DNA of 63,695 nucleotides from Phycisphaerales bacterium (GTDB lineage Bacteria > Planctomycetota > Phycisphaerae > UBA1845), in NCBI GenBank assembly GCA_020639095.1, contig JACKHH010000021.1:1-63695 (forward strand), written 5' to 3'. The position numbers were made by a program, and so were the translations under genes. Each line of letters begins with the position of its first letter. The first letter of the stretch is position 1. Positions 35,337 to 42,690 of this stretch are shown in pieces. Below the pieces are notes generated by a model, which was not told the origin of the DNA, made no database searches, and saw only the letters and a list, made by a program, of their open reading frames with translations.

Positions 35337-35957
35337 TTATTTGATTTCAGGCCGGGGTAAGTCAAATCGATCGGTCGTACGTGCGTAGGTGCCGCGTCCC
35401 ATGCGTCCGATGGTCTGCAACTTCTCCGGATCAAGCAGCCCGTCGTCCGCGAGATACTCGTCGTTCACGTGGATGGTAACGATGCGCCCGAACACGACGG
35501 CTGACGCGCCGGGGTGATCACCGTAGTCGACGATGCGATCGAGCACGCATTCGCAATTCACCGGCGATTCCGCGACGAGCGCGGGTTGCACAATGGTTGC
35601 AGGCTTCGGCGTGAACCCCGCAGCCGAGAACTCATCGACGTCTGGCGGATAGGATGCAGACGATTGGTTCATCGCCTCAGCCATCGGGGCGGTGACGACC
35701 GCGACGACGAATTCGCGCGTGTCCTCGACGTTGACGAGTGAGTCCTTCTTGCCGCCGTCGCGCGTTCGGCCCGCGCAGAAGATGACCACCGGCGGGTTCG
35801 CATTGACCATGTTGAAAAAGCTGAACGGCGCAAGGTTGCGCACGCCATCGGCAGAGATCGTCGAAATGAACCCGATGGGCCGGGGGTTCACGAACGTGAT
35901 GCAGAGGCGGTAGATGTCCTGCCATCCGCGGTCGGGTTGGGCAATGTCTATGTACAT
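35337..35957 (-). CDS. Flavin reductase-like FMN-binding protein (COG1853)
   Basis: 206 residues with the split-barrel flavin reductase fold: ITFVNPRPIGFISTISADGV, NLAPFSFFNMVNANPPVVIF and DTREFVVAVVTAPMAEAMN are typical, with FMN expected to sit against the NLAPFSFF strand. It could supply reduced flavin or bind FMN for another redox reaction; no partner monooxygenase using flavin is in the window. It lies between phhA and the DUF559 cassette, on the same strand as hmgA, and is probably part of that operon by position. Confidence 0.85.
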   Translation of the reverse strand: MYIDIAQPDRGWQDIYRLCITFVNPRPIGFISTISADGVRNLAPFSFFNMVNANPPVVIFCAGRTRDGGKKDSLVNVEDTREFVVAVVTAPMAEAMNQSSASYPPDVDEFSAAGFTPKPATIVQPALVAESPVNCECVLDRIVDYGDHPGASAVVFGRIVTIHVNDEYLADDGLLDPEKLQTIGRMGRGTYARTTDRFDLPRPEIK

Positions 35958-36005
35958 GAATGCTTTCAGGCCAAAAAAAGTGGCTTCACAACTGCGGCGT
36001 ACGAA

Positions 36006-36134
36006 CCCCTCTCCCCCTCGGGGAGAGGTCGGGTGAGGGGGCGAAATTGGATGCTGTCCATTTCTCTAGCCATTTCGAATGAGGTACGCCTGCCTTTTTC
36101 ACCCTCCCCTAGCCCCTCCCAGAGGGAGGGGGGT
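36006..36134. repeat. 129-bp composite two-hairpin repeat, left copy flanking DUF559 gene
   Basis: Hairpin CTCTCCCCCTCGGGGAGAG near the left end, then about 75 bp including ATGCTGTCCATTTCTCTAGC, then hairpin CCCCTCCCAGAGGGAGGGG at the right. It is about 92% identical (ten differences) to 36606-36734, in direct orientation and exactly 600 bp away. Outer hairpins are shared with 1945-2064 and 25985-26105 in the opposite orientation. Confidence 0.92.
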
Positions 36135-36176
36135 GTCGGACTTCCGAGCCGGATCCCCACCGGTCTATATCCTCAG

Positions 36177-36539
36177 CTAACGAACTTCCAGTTCGGATGC
36201 AATTCGATGCAAAACGTTCTCAATGTCTCGGACAATCTCATCATCGCCGAACCGAATGACACGAAACCCCTGTGACTCTATGTATGCCGTGCGCTTCTTG
36301 TCGTAAATCTCGCGTGTCTCGTGACTTCTGCCGTCCAGTTCGATTACCAGTTTGGCGGTTACGCAGCAGAAGTCGGTGATGTAGGATCCAATCGGATGCT
36401 GCCGTCGCCAACGCAGTCCGTTCATTCGGTGGTTTCGCAATTTGCTCCAGAGCAGGCGTTCCGGAAACGGCGCGTCTTGGCGGAGCGTGCGGGCTCGGTT
36501 GATTGTGCGCTGGTGATTGTTGGTTCGCGGTTGGCTCAT
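36177..36539 (-). CDS. DUF559 (Vsr-like) endonuclease-domain protein
   Basis: 120 residues. The characteristic DUF559 run is complete: RARTLRQDAPFPERLLWSKL, WRRQHPIGSYITDFCCVTAK, then LVIELDGRSHETREIYDKKR and GFRVIRFGDDEIVRDIENVL. This is the PD-(D/E)xK-type nuclease fold related to very-short-patch-repair (Vsr) enzymes: the Asp of ITDF and the ELDG acidic pair are the likely metal ligands. Function in the cell is unknown. The gene sits between two 129-bp direct repeats and splits a probable catabolic operon, which suggests it moved in as a cassette. ATG 36539 is favoured; a TTG at 36560 is possible. Confidence 0.85.
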   Translation of the reverse strand: MSQPRTNNHQRTINRARTLRQDAPFPERLLWSKLRNHRMNGLRWRRQHPIGSYITDFCCVTAKLVIELDGRSHETREIYDKKRTAYIESQGFRVIRFGDDEIVRDIENVLHRIASELEVR

Positions 36540-36605
36540 TTTGTTCGCACCTTGGTGCAAGCTGCCGTTTCTATTGGCGATTTCGGTGATTGGTTTTATG
36601 CTAAG

Positions 36606-36734
36606 CCCCTCTCCCCCTCGGGGAGAGGTTGGGTGAGGGGGCGATACCGGATGCTGTCCATTTCCTTGGCCATTTCAAATGAGGAACGCCTGCCTTTTTC
36701 ACCCTCCCCTAACCCCTCCCAGAGGGAGGGGGGT
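36606..36734. repeat. 129-bp composite two-hairpin repeat, right copy flanking DUF559 gene
   Basis: Direct repeat of 36006-36134 with ten differences. Its end lies 13 bases beyond the hmgA stop codon, so on the reverse strand hmgA is followed directly by this element, the DUF559 gene, and the second element. Confidence 0.92.
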
Positions 36735-36747
36735 TAATGGCCGCCCT

Positions 36748-37926
36748 CTACTTCACCCAGGTCAGGTGGTAGTCCTTTTGTTCGATGCCCGATGCGAACT
36801 TTGTCAGGCGGAGCGGTTTGTAGCAATCCATCATCACCGCGAGTTCGCTGGTCTTCTTCACACCGATCGAGCGTTCGTACGTGCCCGGGTGTGGGCCGTG
36901 GGGGATGGCTTGCGGATGCAGGCTGATCGATTCGCTGTCGATTCCTTTGCGCGAGGTGAAGTTGCCCGCGACGTAGTATAGGATCTCGTCCATGTCGACG
37001 CTCGCGTGTCCGTAGGGACACGGGATTGCCTTCTCGTGGAAATCCACCATGCGCGGCACGAACGAGCAGATCACGAAGTTCGGCCCGCTGAAAGTGATGT
37101 GCGTCGTCGGCGGCAGGTGGACGAGACCGGCCTTTGGTTGATAGTCGTGGATGTTGAACGCGACGGGATAGACGAATCCGTCCCAGCCCTCGAGTTCGTA
37201 GGGCCAGTGGTCGTACTTGTGCGTCGAAAGCTCGTCGCCGAGCTTGGTCACCTGGAGGTAGGGCGGGTCGCCGTGAAGCTGCTTGTCGTAGGTGAGCAAA
37301 CGCTCGGGCAGGCGGAAGTCGCGATGCGTGTACGGCGCGTACATCGTGATCTGTCCCCACTCGTTGCGGAATTCCTTGGGGATGCCAACGGCTCCCCCGC
37401 GTCCCTCGAAGATGAGCATCGTGCCCTGGTTGCCCTCGAAGTGGATGCGATACGGCGTCGACTTGGGGATGAGCAGGTAGTCGTGCTCGCGGAAGGGCAG
37501 GATGCCGTAGAGGCTTTCCACGAACCCGCTGCCCGAGTTGATGAAGTAGCACTCGTCGCCGTCGCCGTTCGAGAAGAAGTGCTTGGGCGGTTGAGTCGGT
37601 TTGCACAGGCCGATGTGAATGTCGGCATTGACCATCAGCGTGTGTCGCCCGGTCAGGAAGTCACCGCCCGGTTCGATGTCCTGCGTGCGCACGTGCCGGC
37701 GATGCAACGGCTGGTGTTCGACGAGTTCGATCGGACAGAAGCCCGGGATGTTCATGCTGTCGACCGCAAACTCGTCGGTCGGTGGGATCTTGAAGTAGAG
37801 CACCGAAAACGGGCCTTCGAACCCGCGACGCGTGACGCACTGCTCCATCAGCAGCTTCTCATCGCTGCCGTAGAATGCGGTGTGCGGTTTTGGGGGTACG
37901 TTGCCGAGCTGGTGTCGTTGAATCAT
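36748..37926 (-). CDS. hmgA: Homogentisate 1,2-dioxygenase
   Basis: 392 residues. The iron site is visible as GHASVDMDEILYYV (His then Glu) and SLHPQAIPHGPHPG (third His), as in homogentisate dioxygenases. Other family segments: FCPIELVEHQPLHRRHVRTQ, DECYFINSGSGFVESLYGIL, YLLIPKSTPYRIHFEGNQG, THITFSGPNFVICSFVPR. It opens the ring of homogentisate to maleylacetoacetate. Together with phhA it indicates phenylalanine/tyrosine degradation, but 4-hydroxyphenylpyruvate dioxygenase and the later enzymes are not in this window. ATG 37926 gives the usual N-terminus MIQRHQLGNVPP. Confidence 0.92.
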   Translation of the reverse strand: MIQRHQLGNVPPKPHTAFYGSDEKLLMEQCVTRRGFEGPFSVLYFKIPPTDEFAVDSMNIPGFCPIELVEHQPLHRRHVRTQDIEPGGDFLTGRHTLMVNADIHIGLCKPTQPPKHFFSNGDGDECYFINSGSGFVESLYGILPFREHDYLLIPKSTPYRIHFEGNQGTMLIFEGRGGAVGIPKEFRNEWGQITMYAPYTHRDFRLPERLLTYDKQLHGDPPYLQVTKLGDELSTHKYDHWPYELEGWDGFVYPVAFNIHDYQPKAGLVHLPPTTHITFSGPNFVICSFVPRMVDFHEKAIPCPYGHASVDMDEILYYVAGNFTSRKGIDSESISLHPQAIPHGPHPGTYERSIGVKKTSELAVMMDCYKPLRLTKFASGIEQKDYHLTWVK

Positions 37927-38106
37927 GGCGTTCTCCCTGTGTGGACGCGGCGGAATCGCGGCTGCGATCACGCGTTTTGCGTTGTGTTGCCGCCCAACAT
38001 GGTGACGTGATGTCCACGGAGGATTCTAACCGGGGCATCTGAGGATGACGAATTGGGCGTGGTTGCGGCCGATGGCGCGGTATCGTGTCGCCGAAAATGT
38101 CCGCGC

Positions 38107-38133
38107 ATAAAAAAAGCCCGCCGAAGCGGGCTT
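38107..38133 (-). terminator. Terminator of the 5S rRNA gene
   Basis: On the reverse strand AAGCCCGC, loop TTCG, GCGGGCTT, then a run of T. It begins about 10 bases after the predicted 5S 3' end. An A/T tract on both sides means it could also act toward the other strand. Confidence 0.9.
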
Positions 38134-38142
38134 AAAATAAAA

Positions 38143-38247
38143 TGCGGCAATCACCTAATCTCGCCTTTCGACTACCCTCGGCCGTGCGGGCTTAACTACC
38201 GTGTTCGGAATGGGAACGGGTGTGACCCCGCACGTAAGGTCACCGCG
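38143..38247 (-). rRNA. rrf: 5S ribosomal RNA (orphan gene)
   Basis: The reverse strand carries the conserved 5S core: GGGGTCACACCCGTTCCCAT, then TCCGAACACGG and TAGTTAAGCCCG, then GGCCGAGGGTAGT. The two ends pair as helix I (GCGGTGA at the 5' end with TTGCCGC at the 3' end), which sets the boundaries to within a few bases. The RNA is about 105 nt. It has its own promoter and terminator; no 16S or 23S sequence is in the window, so the gene is unlinked from a standard rRNA operon. Confidence 0.93.
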
Positions 38248-38253
38248 ACGGAG

Positions 38254-38281
38254 ATAATAACAAGCCCGCAATAGGTGTCAA
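38254..38281 (-). promoter_or_regulatory. Sigma-70-type promoter for 5S rRNA
   Basis: Reverse strand: TTGACA (38281-38276), a 16-base spacer, TATTAT (38259-38254), then about 7 bases to the predicted 5S 5' end at 38247. Box match and spacing are close to consensus. Confidence 0.8.
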
Positions 38282-38332
38282 GGCGTCCTGAACACACGAT
38301 CTGTTATTTGTAACTCATTATATTTCAATGGG

Positions 38333-39346
38333 TTACGGTGTGGCTGGTTCCGTCTCGACCGGGACCAGACGGAATTCTATCGGCTCGGGAGCGCTGGCGA
38401 GCTTCACGCCGGGCGGCAGATTGAACCGCGGGGTGAATTCGCGGTACTGCCCCGATGTATCCTTGTCCGCCGCCGTGAGTTCGATCACGCCGGTGATGCG
38501 GTAGTCGTCGTCATTGCGGACGCGGTCGAGAACTTCGGCGCGGGCGCGAATGGTCACGGGTTGCGTAAGGATGGTGCCCGCGTCGCGCACTTCGACGCGA
38601 TAGCTGTTGAAGATATCCGGGCTCGCTTCGATCTTGATCGGAACGGCTGATATGGTCATCTCCTGAAGTTGCTCAGCCAGTTGATACTCGATGAGCACGG
38701 CATCGGGATTGAGATGCACGGTGTAGCCGCCGACGATGTTCGGCAGCGGGACGATGTCCTCGCTGGGCACGCCGCGCTGGGAGGTCCCAAGCAGGTTGTC
38801 GAGATTGAGCACGACGCGCCGGTCTTCAGGCGCGAGCTGTTCGTACTCCAGTTCCGAGATGGTCACGGTGACTTCCGAGATCGGCACGCGCGTATCGGTC
38901 GTCTTCACAACGATGGGGCCCTCGTATTCAAGCGAGCCGGGGCGGACCTCAAGCGGCATCATGACGGTCTTGTCGCGATCGACGCGCACGGGGAGCGTCG
39001 GCGGGTCGACTTCCTGCACGATAACCTGCGCGAGATCGCCCGACGTGTGCCGCAGACTCTCGACAAGGTCGAGTTGGGTATTGCCCGATGAACGCACGCC
39101 CACGGAGATCGTCGCGAGGATGGGCTGCTTGACGCGCAGGGCGTTGACGACGGCGCGCTTGCCGGTGACCACCGCTTCACAGTTCAGCAGCGTCAAGTCG
39201 TCAACGATGACGCGCATGTCATGGGACGCGGCGTTCGGTTCCAGGCGGAGTTGCAGCTTGGCGGTGTCGGTAAGCGAATAGTCCGCCACCACCCAGATCA
39301 GCAGGGCGAGGACCGCTGACAAACTCACGAGTCGCAGTTGCTGCAT
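38333..39346 (-). CDS. cdaR: YbbR-domain protein, CdaR-like
   Basis: 337 residues with one N-terminal membrane helix (LVSLSAVLALLIWVVADYSL) and then a periplasmic or exported part made of YbbR-type repeats (for example LPVRVDRDKTVMMPLEVRP and ISAVPIKIEA). CdaR binds and regulates the CdaA diadenylate cyclase, and the gene is 36 bp downstream of cdaA on the same strand, which supports the role. A glmM gene, often third in this operon, does not follow; the orphan 5S gene does. Confidence 0.82.
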   Translation of the reverse strand: MQQLRLVSLSAVLALLIWVVADYSLTDTAKLQLRLEPNAASHDMRVIVDDLTLLNCEAVVTGKRAVVNALRVKQPILATISVGVRSSGNTQLDLVESLRHTSGDLAQVIVQEVDPPTLPVRVDRDKTVMMPLEVRPGSLEYEGPIVVKTTDTRVPISEVTVTISELEYEQLAPEDRRVVLNLDNLLGTSQRGVPSEDIVPLPNIVGGYTVHLNPDAVLIEYQLAEQLQEMTISAVPIKIEASPDIFNSYRVEVRDAGTILTQPVTIRARAEVLDRVRNDDDYRITGVIELTAADKDTSGQYREFTPRFNLPPGVKLASAPEPIEFRLVPVETEPATP

Positions 39347-39382
39347 GAATCCAGTCCGTACGTTGCCCGTCTTATGGGCGAG

Positions 39383-40387
39383 CTATGCTCCCGTGGCGCC
39401 ATCAGCCAACGGGTCGGGTGGCTGCGTCAGGTCCATCGGTTCCGAGGACGGCCCGCCGGCATTCGGCGGTGCGCTGGTCGCGTCCGATTCTGCGTCCATG
39501 TCCTGCATTGCTTCAGCTTCGGCTTCGTCGTGCGTTGATCCGATGAGCCGGGCTGCGAGCAGTTCGCGAAGTTTGTCGCCGTCGAGATCGCGGTGAAACT
39601 TGCCGCGCACCGCCAGCGAAATCGCGCCGGTCTCTTCACTGACGACGACGACGAGCGCGTCAGTCTCCAGGCTCATGCCCAGCGCGGCGCGGTGGCGACT
39701 GCCGATGATGCGGTGCGCGGGATCGGCTTCCGCGAGCGGGAATTCGCAACCAGCCGCCGCGATGCGCCCCTCGCTGATGATCACGCCAAGATCGTGCAGC
39801 GTTGATCCGGGCCAGAAGATGGTTTCGAGCAGTTCGCGACTGATCTCGGCATCGAGCATGACGCCGGTTTCCAGCAGACCGCCGACGGGCACGCGCCGTT
39901 CGAGGGCGACGAGTGCGCCGATCTTGCGCCGCGAAAGATTGGTGGCCATGGAGACGAGCGACTCGATCTGCCGGCTCGACTGGGCGGTTCGGGCGCGCCG
40001 GCTGAAGCGCTCGCCGATGCGCGTCAGGCCGCGGCGCAGCTCGGGCTGAAACACGACGAGTGCAACGAGGAACGTGCCACCGACGAAGAAGGGATAGAGC
40101 ACGAGGATGCGGTCGAGCTGGAGGACGCTCGCGACGACCCAGAGCACGAGCATGCCCACGAAGATCGCGAGCACCGCCTGCATGAGCCGGGCACCGCGTG
40201 TGCCCTGGAGAAACCGCAGCACGACGTAGACCGCCGTGCCGATGAGCAGCAACTCGAGCAGTGCGGAGAGCGAGAAGACGTCGACCAGCGCCCGCCAGCT
40301 GAACCCCTCCTCGCCACGCAGACGCTCGATGTACATGTTGAGCAGCGGGAAGCGTGTCGTCTGCGCCAACAGGGTCGAGGTAAGCAA
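39383..40387 (-). CDS. cdaA: Diadenylate cyclase CdaA
   Basis: 334 residues, with three N-terminal helices (ALLELLLIGTAVYVVLRFLQ, AVLAIFVGMLVLWVVASVLQ, LVLYPFFVGGTFLVALVVF) and a DisA_N (DAC) domain. The RHR motif is intact (GSRHRAALGMS), but the usual DGA motif reads LHDLGVIISEGR, that is Asp kept and Gly-Ala changed to Leu-Gly. It should make c-di-AMP from two ATP if this change is tolerated. The last 60 residues are an acidic, Pro-rich tail. The start is uncertain: TTG 40387 gives the longer N-terminus; ATG 40336 is the first ATG and keeps all helices. Confidence 0.85.
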   Translation of the reverse strand: MLTSTLLAQTTRFPLLNMYIERLRGEEGFSWRALVDVFSLSALLELLLIGTAVYVVLRFLQGTRGARLMQAVLAIFVGMLVLWVVASVLQLDRILVLYPFFVGGTFLVALVVFQPELRRGLTRIGERFSRRARTAQSSRQIESLVSMATNLSRRKIGALVALERRVPVGGLLETGVMLDAEISRELLETIFWPGSTLHDLGVIISEGRIAAAGCEFPLAEADPAHRIIGSRHRAALGMSLETDALVVVVSEETGAISLAVRGKFHRDLDGDKLRELLAARLIGSTHDEAEAEAMQDMDAESDATSAPPNAGGPSSEPMDLTQPPDPLADGATGA

Positions 40388-40581
40388 GGAACGGTTTCCG
40401 GTGATGCGAATCCGCGTTGTCCGGGGTCGAGCCGACAGGTGCCGATGGGCGTCCGCTCGACGTCAAATGAACTGCCAATGGCAGTATATAAGCTGAAATG
40501 TGGGCTGCCAAGGCGATCGTTGTGCATTGGGAGATTCGTGCGGCATGCGTTCACTTCGCGCGTCACGTGCAGCCAGTGAGC

Positions 40582-40611
40582 TTGACCATCCGCGTCGCGC
40601 GCAGGACAATA
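40582..40611 (+). promoter_or_regulatory. Possible promoter for tRNA-Leu
   Basis: TTGACC at 40582-40587 and AATACT at 40606-40611 with an 18-base spacer, about 50 bases upstream of the tRNA. The -10 box is weak. Confidence 0.35.
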
Positions 40612-40663
40612 CTTGGCTGCGAGGTGCCTGCGAATCCATCGCTGATTCGCGGCGCGAAGCGAA

Positions 40664-40747
40664 GCCGGAGTGGCGGAATTGGCAGACGCGCGGGATTCAA
40701 AATCCCGTTCTGGCAACAGAGTGTGGGTTCGAGTCCCACCTCCGGCA
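40664..40747 (+). tRNA. tRNA-Leu (anticodon CAA)
   Basis: 84 bases: acceptor GCCGGAG pairs with CTCCGGC, discriminator A at 40747. The anticodon stem is CGGGA/TCCCG with loop TTCAAAA, anticodon CAA at 40698-40700. A long variable arm (TTCTGGCAACAGAGT region) and the T arm GTGGGTTCGAGTCCCAC are typical of class II leucine tRNAs. CCA is not encoded. Confidence 0.96.
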
Positions 40748-40782
40748 GTCCCTCGAACCGTTCATCATTTCCGCGACGCATC

Positions 40783-41232
40783 ATGGACCATGACATCTCC
40801 AACGTGGATGTGCTCATCCGATTCCTGGCCGCTGTCGTCTGCGGCGCGGTCGTCGGGTGGGAACGCGAAGCCAAGGACAAACCCGCCGGTCTCAAGACGA
40901 ACATGATGGTCGCGCTCGGCGCGTGCGGGTTCACGGTGATATCGGCGGCTGTCCTCGGGCGTGCGGCGCACGAAGGCGTCGCGATGCAGGCTGACCCGCT
41001 GCGAACGATTCACGGGATCGCGGTGGGCGTCGGATTCCTCGGCGCGGGTGCGATTCTTCACGGCGAGCACAAGGTCAAAGGGCTCACCACGGCAGCAGGC
41101 ATCTGGGTGGCAGCGGCCATGGGGGTCGCGATGGGCCTGGGGCAGTTTGTGATCGGCGGGGCGCTGCTGGGTTTTGCGATAGTCATCCTCCGCGGCGCGC
41201 GCATGTTCGAAGACCACGAACGCAAGGCGTAA
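40783..41232 (+). CDS. MgtC/SapB-family membrane protein (short form)
   Basis: 149 residues with four or five helices. The MgtC N-terminal domain is clear: LIRFLAAVVCGAVVGWEREA, KPAGLKTNMMVALGACGFTV, HGIAVGVGFLGAGAILHG, VKGLTTAAGIWVAAAMGVAM. The C-terminal cytoplasmic domain of Salmonella MgtC is absent, as in SapB-like proteins. Its role in Mg2+ or membrane homeostasis is inferred. ATG 40783 lies just after the tRNA; the open frame runs back through the tRNA but that part is not coding. Ends in a charged tail EDHERKA. Confidence 0.85.
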   Translation: MDHDISNVDVLIRFLAAVVCGAVVGWEREAKDKPAGLKTNMMVALGACGFTVISAAVLGRAAHEGVAMQADPLRTIHGIAVGVGFLGAGAILHGEHKVKGLTTAAGIWVAAAMGVAMGLGQFVIGGALLGFAIVILRGARMFEDHERKA

Positions 41233-41266
41233 GCGCCGCCAATTACGCGATGTGGTTGGGCGGGCT

Positions 41267-41515
41267 ATGATCGCATCAACGCATGCCGAATTCGTTGGCG
41301 GTGTTGGCTTCCTGCTGATCGCGGGCGCGACGTGGTTCTTTTCGTCCCGGTTGGGATTGTTCCTTCGCGTTTTCAGTGGCCAATGCACGATAGCTGATCC
41401 TGCGGCGGCGAAGTTGCGCAGCAAACCAGATCAGTATCGCAAAGGCATGCGCACAATCGCTTTGCTCGAAGCCGCCATCGGCAGCGTGCTGCTGATCGTC
41501 GCAATCAACAAATAG
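41267..41515 (+). CDS. Small two-helix membrane protein, unknown function
   Basis: 82 residues: MIASTHAEFVGGVGFLLIAG then a first helix, a polar loop (CTIADPAAAKLRSKPDQYRK) and a second helix ending IAINK-like (LLEAAIGSVLLIVAINK). No family recognised. It follows the MgtC-like gene by 34 bp and may be co-transcribed. An upstream in-frame GTG at 41252 is possible. The next gene is convergent. Confidence 0.5.
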   Translation: MIASTHAEFVGGVGFLLIAGATWFFSSRLGLFLRVFSGQCTIADPAAAKLRSKPDQYRKGMRTIALLEAAIGSVLLIVAINK

Positions 41516-41606
41516 AAGAGCCGCGTCTGCTTTCTTTGGCCACTAAGAATGGATGCGTTCCTCTGGCTTGAGAAAGTCGCTATCGGATGGACGCGGCGTT
41601 GCTTGA

Positions 41607-42527
41607 TCAGCACCAACTCATGTGTGTAACTACAAAGGCAAGTACGCCGACGCATGTGGCTGCAAAGAGCGCTAAGTAGGCGAGGCCCGCGGCCGGCGGC
41701 CATTTCGGGTTCGGCGTGGCGACCTTGTCGAATGCCAGCAGCAGCACGCCGATGCCAGTCCCGCCGCCCGCGAGCATGACACCGATGTCCACGTAACTCT
41801 CGTAAACGATTCCGCTCGCAAGGTAGCGAACGTAGAAGATCAGGCACGATACCGTTCCGGAAACCGACCCGAGTAACGCAGGCACCATGTACATACCGCG
41901 GCGTACCGTGAATCGCCGCTCGCGAACCCATTTGCTCGCGAGCGCTGCGCACAAGCCCGTGCCAATAAAGACCACCGCGCTCCAAAGAAGCTCCTCCTGC
42001 GCCCGCCAGCAGAAGAAACGAAAGTCGACCACACTCGGCGGAGATGTGATTTTAGGATACAGCCCCAACCCGAGCGGGATAGCCGCCAGTGCAAGGTAAG
42101 CGATTAGGTACCGCGTCCAGAACGGCTTGCGTACGCCATCCTCAGGTGTGTCCAGGGATTTCACAATTGGCTCGCCGCACTCCGGGCACCGGCTATCTGT
42201 ACGCAATGATCGCAGGTCGTAGCTGCAGCGATGGCAGATGACACCAGCAGGCATGACCTCCCGCCGCCGCAGGCCTCTCCATCGTCGCAGCGCACGGCGC
42301 AAGTTCTGCGCCCTCCGCATTTGCCCATAGACCAGCAGGCAAGCCACGAGGGTAGTGAAGAAGAAGCCAACCAAGGCAATGATCGCTATGTCTTCAGCCC
42401 AGCCTTTCAGCACGGCAATCATGAGCAGAAACGAGATGGCATGGGGGCCTACGAGGATTATCGCGGATGCCATAACCAGTATTGAGGTGACGGTCGAAGG
42501 CTTGGGTTTGGCGTTCAGTTGGTCCAT
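41607..42527 (-). CDS. Membrane protein with cytosolic zinc ribbon (Planctomycetota type)
   Basis: 306 residues: two N-terminal helices, a basic loop (RRAQNLRRALRRWRGLRRRE), a zinc ribbon ICHRCSYDLRSLRTDSRCPE followed by CGEPI (four Cys), then about five helices. The C-x2-C-x-YDLR...CPECG ribbon is found in many uncharacterised Planctomycetota membrane proteins. The arginine-rich stretch next to the ribbon could bind RNA or lipid headgroups, but that is speculation. No operon partner: the upstream 163 bp separates it from the GH18 gene's terminator. Confidence 0.65.
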   Translation of the reverse strand: MDQLNAKPKPSTVTSILVMASAIILVGPHAISFLLMIAVLKGWAEDIAIIALVGFFFTTLVACLLVYGQMRRAQNLRRALRRWRGLRRREVMPAGVICHRCSYDLRSLRTDSRCPECGEPIVKSLDTPEDGVRKPFWTRYLIAYLALAAIPLGLGLYPKITSPPSVVDFRFFCWRAQEELLWSAVVFIGTGLCAALASKWVRERRFTVRRGMYMVPALLGSVSGTVSCLIFYVRYLASGIVYESYVDIGVMLAGGGTGIGVLLLAFDKVATPNPKWPPAAGLAYLALFAATCVGVLAFVVTHMSWC

Positions 42528-42625
42528 GGTCGAGCCGCCGGATGATAGGACATTATCCCCGGCCGCTCAGCCAATCACAAGCGAATTCAGCCAGCGGTCG
42601 ATTGGCAAAAACAAGAAATGCGAGA

Positions 42626-42658
42626 GGGACGCAACCCTCACGAAAAGAGCTGCGTCCC
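42626..42658 (-). terminator. Probable terminator of the GH18 gene
   Basis: GGGACGCA facing TGCGTCCC around a 17-base loop, 33 bases past the GH18 stop on the reverse strand, with a T-rich stretch (TTTCTTGTTTTTG) about 10 bases further on. Confidence 0.5.
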
Positions 42659-42690
42659 CGTTCTGTTGATCGTGGATTGGTTTTTCTTGC

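Noticed and set aside
40498..40782. Long N-terminal extension of the MgtC-like frame
   Set aside because: The open frame passes straight through the tRNA-Leu gene; the MgtC domain begins at ATG 40783.
41520..41597. GCCGCGTC / GACGCGGC inverted pair between convergent genes
   Set aside because: The arms are only 8 bp and about 60 bases apart with no T-tract; too weak to call a terminator.
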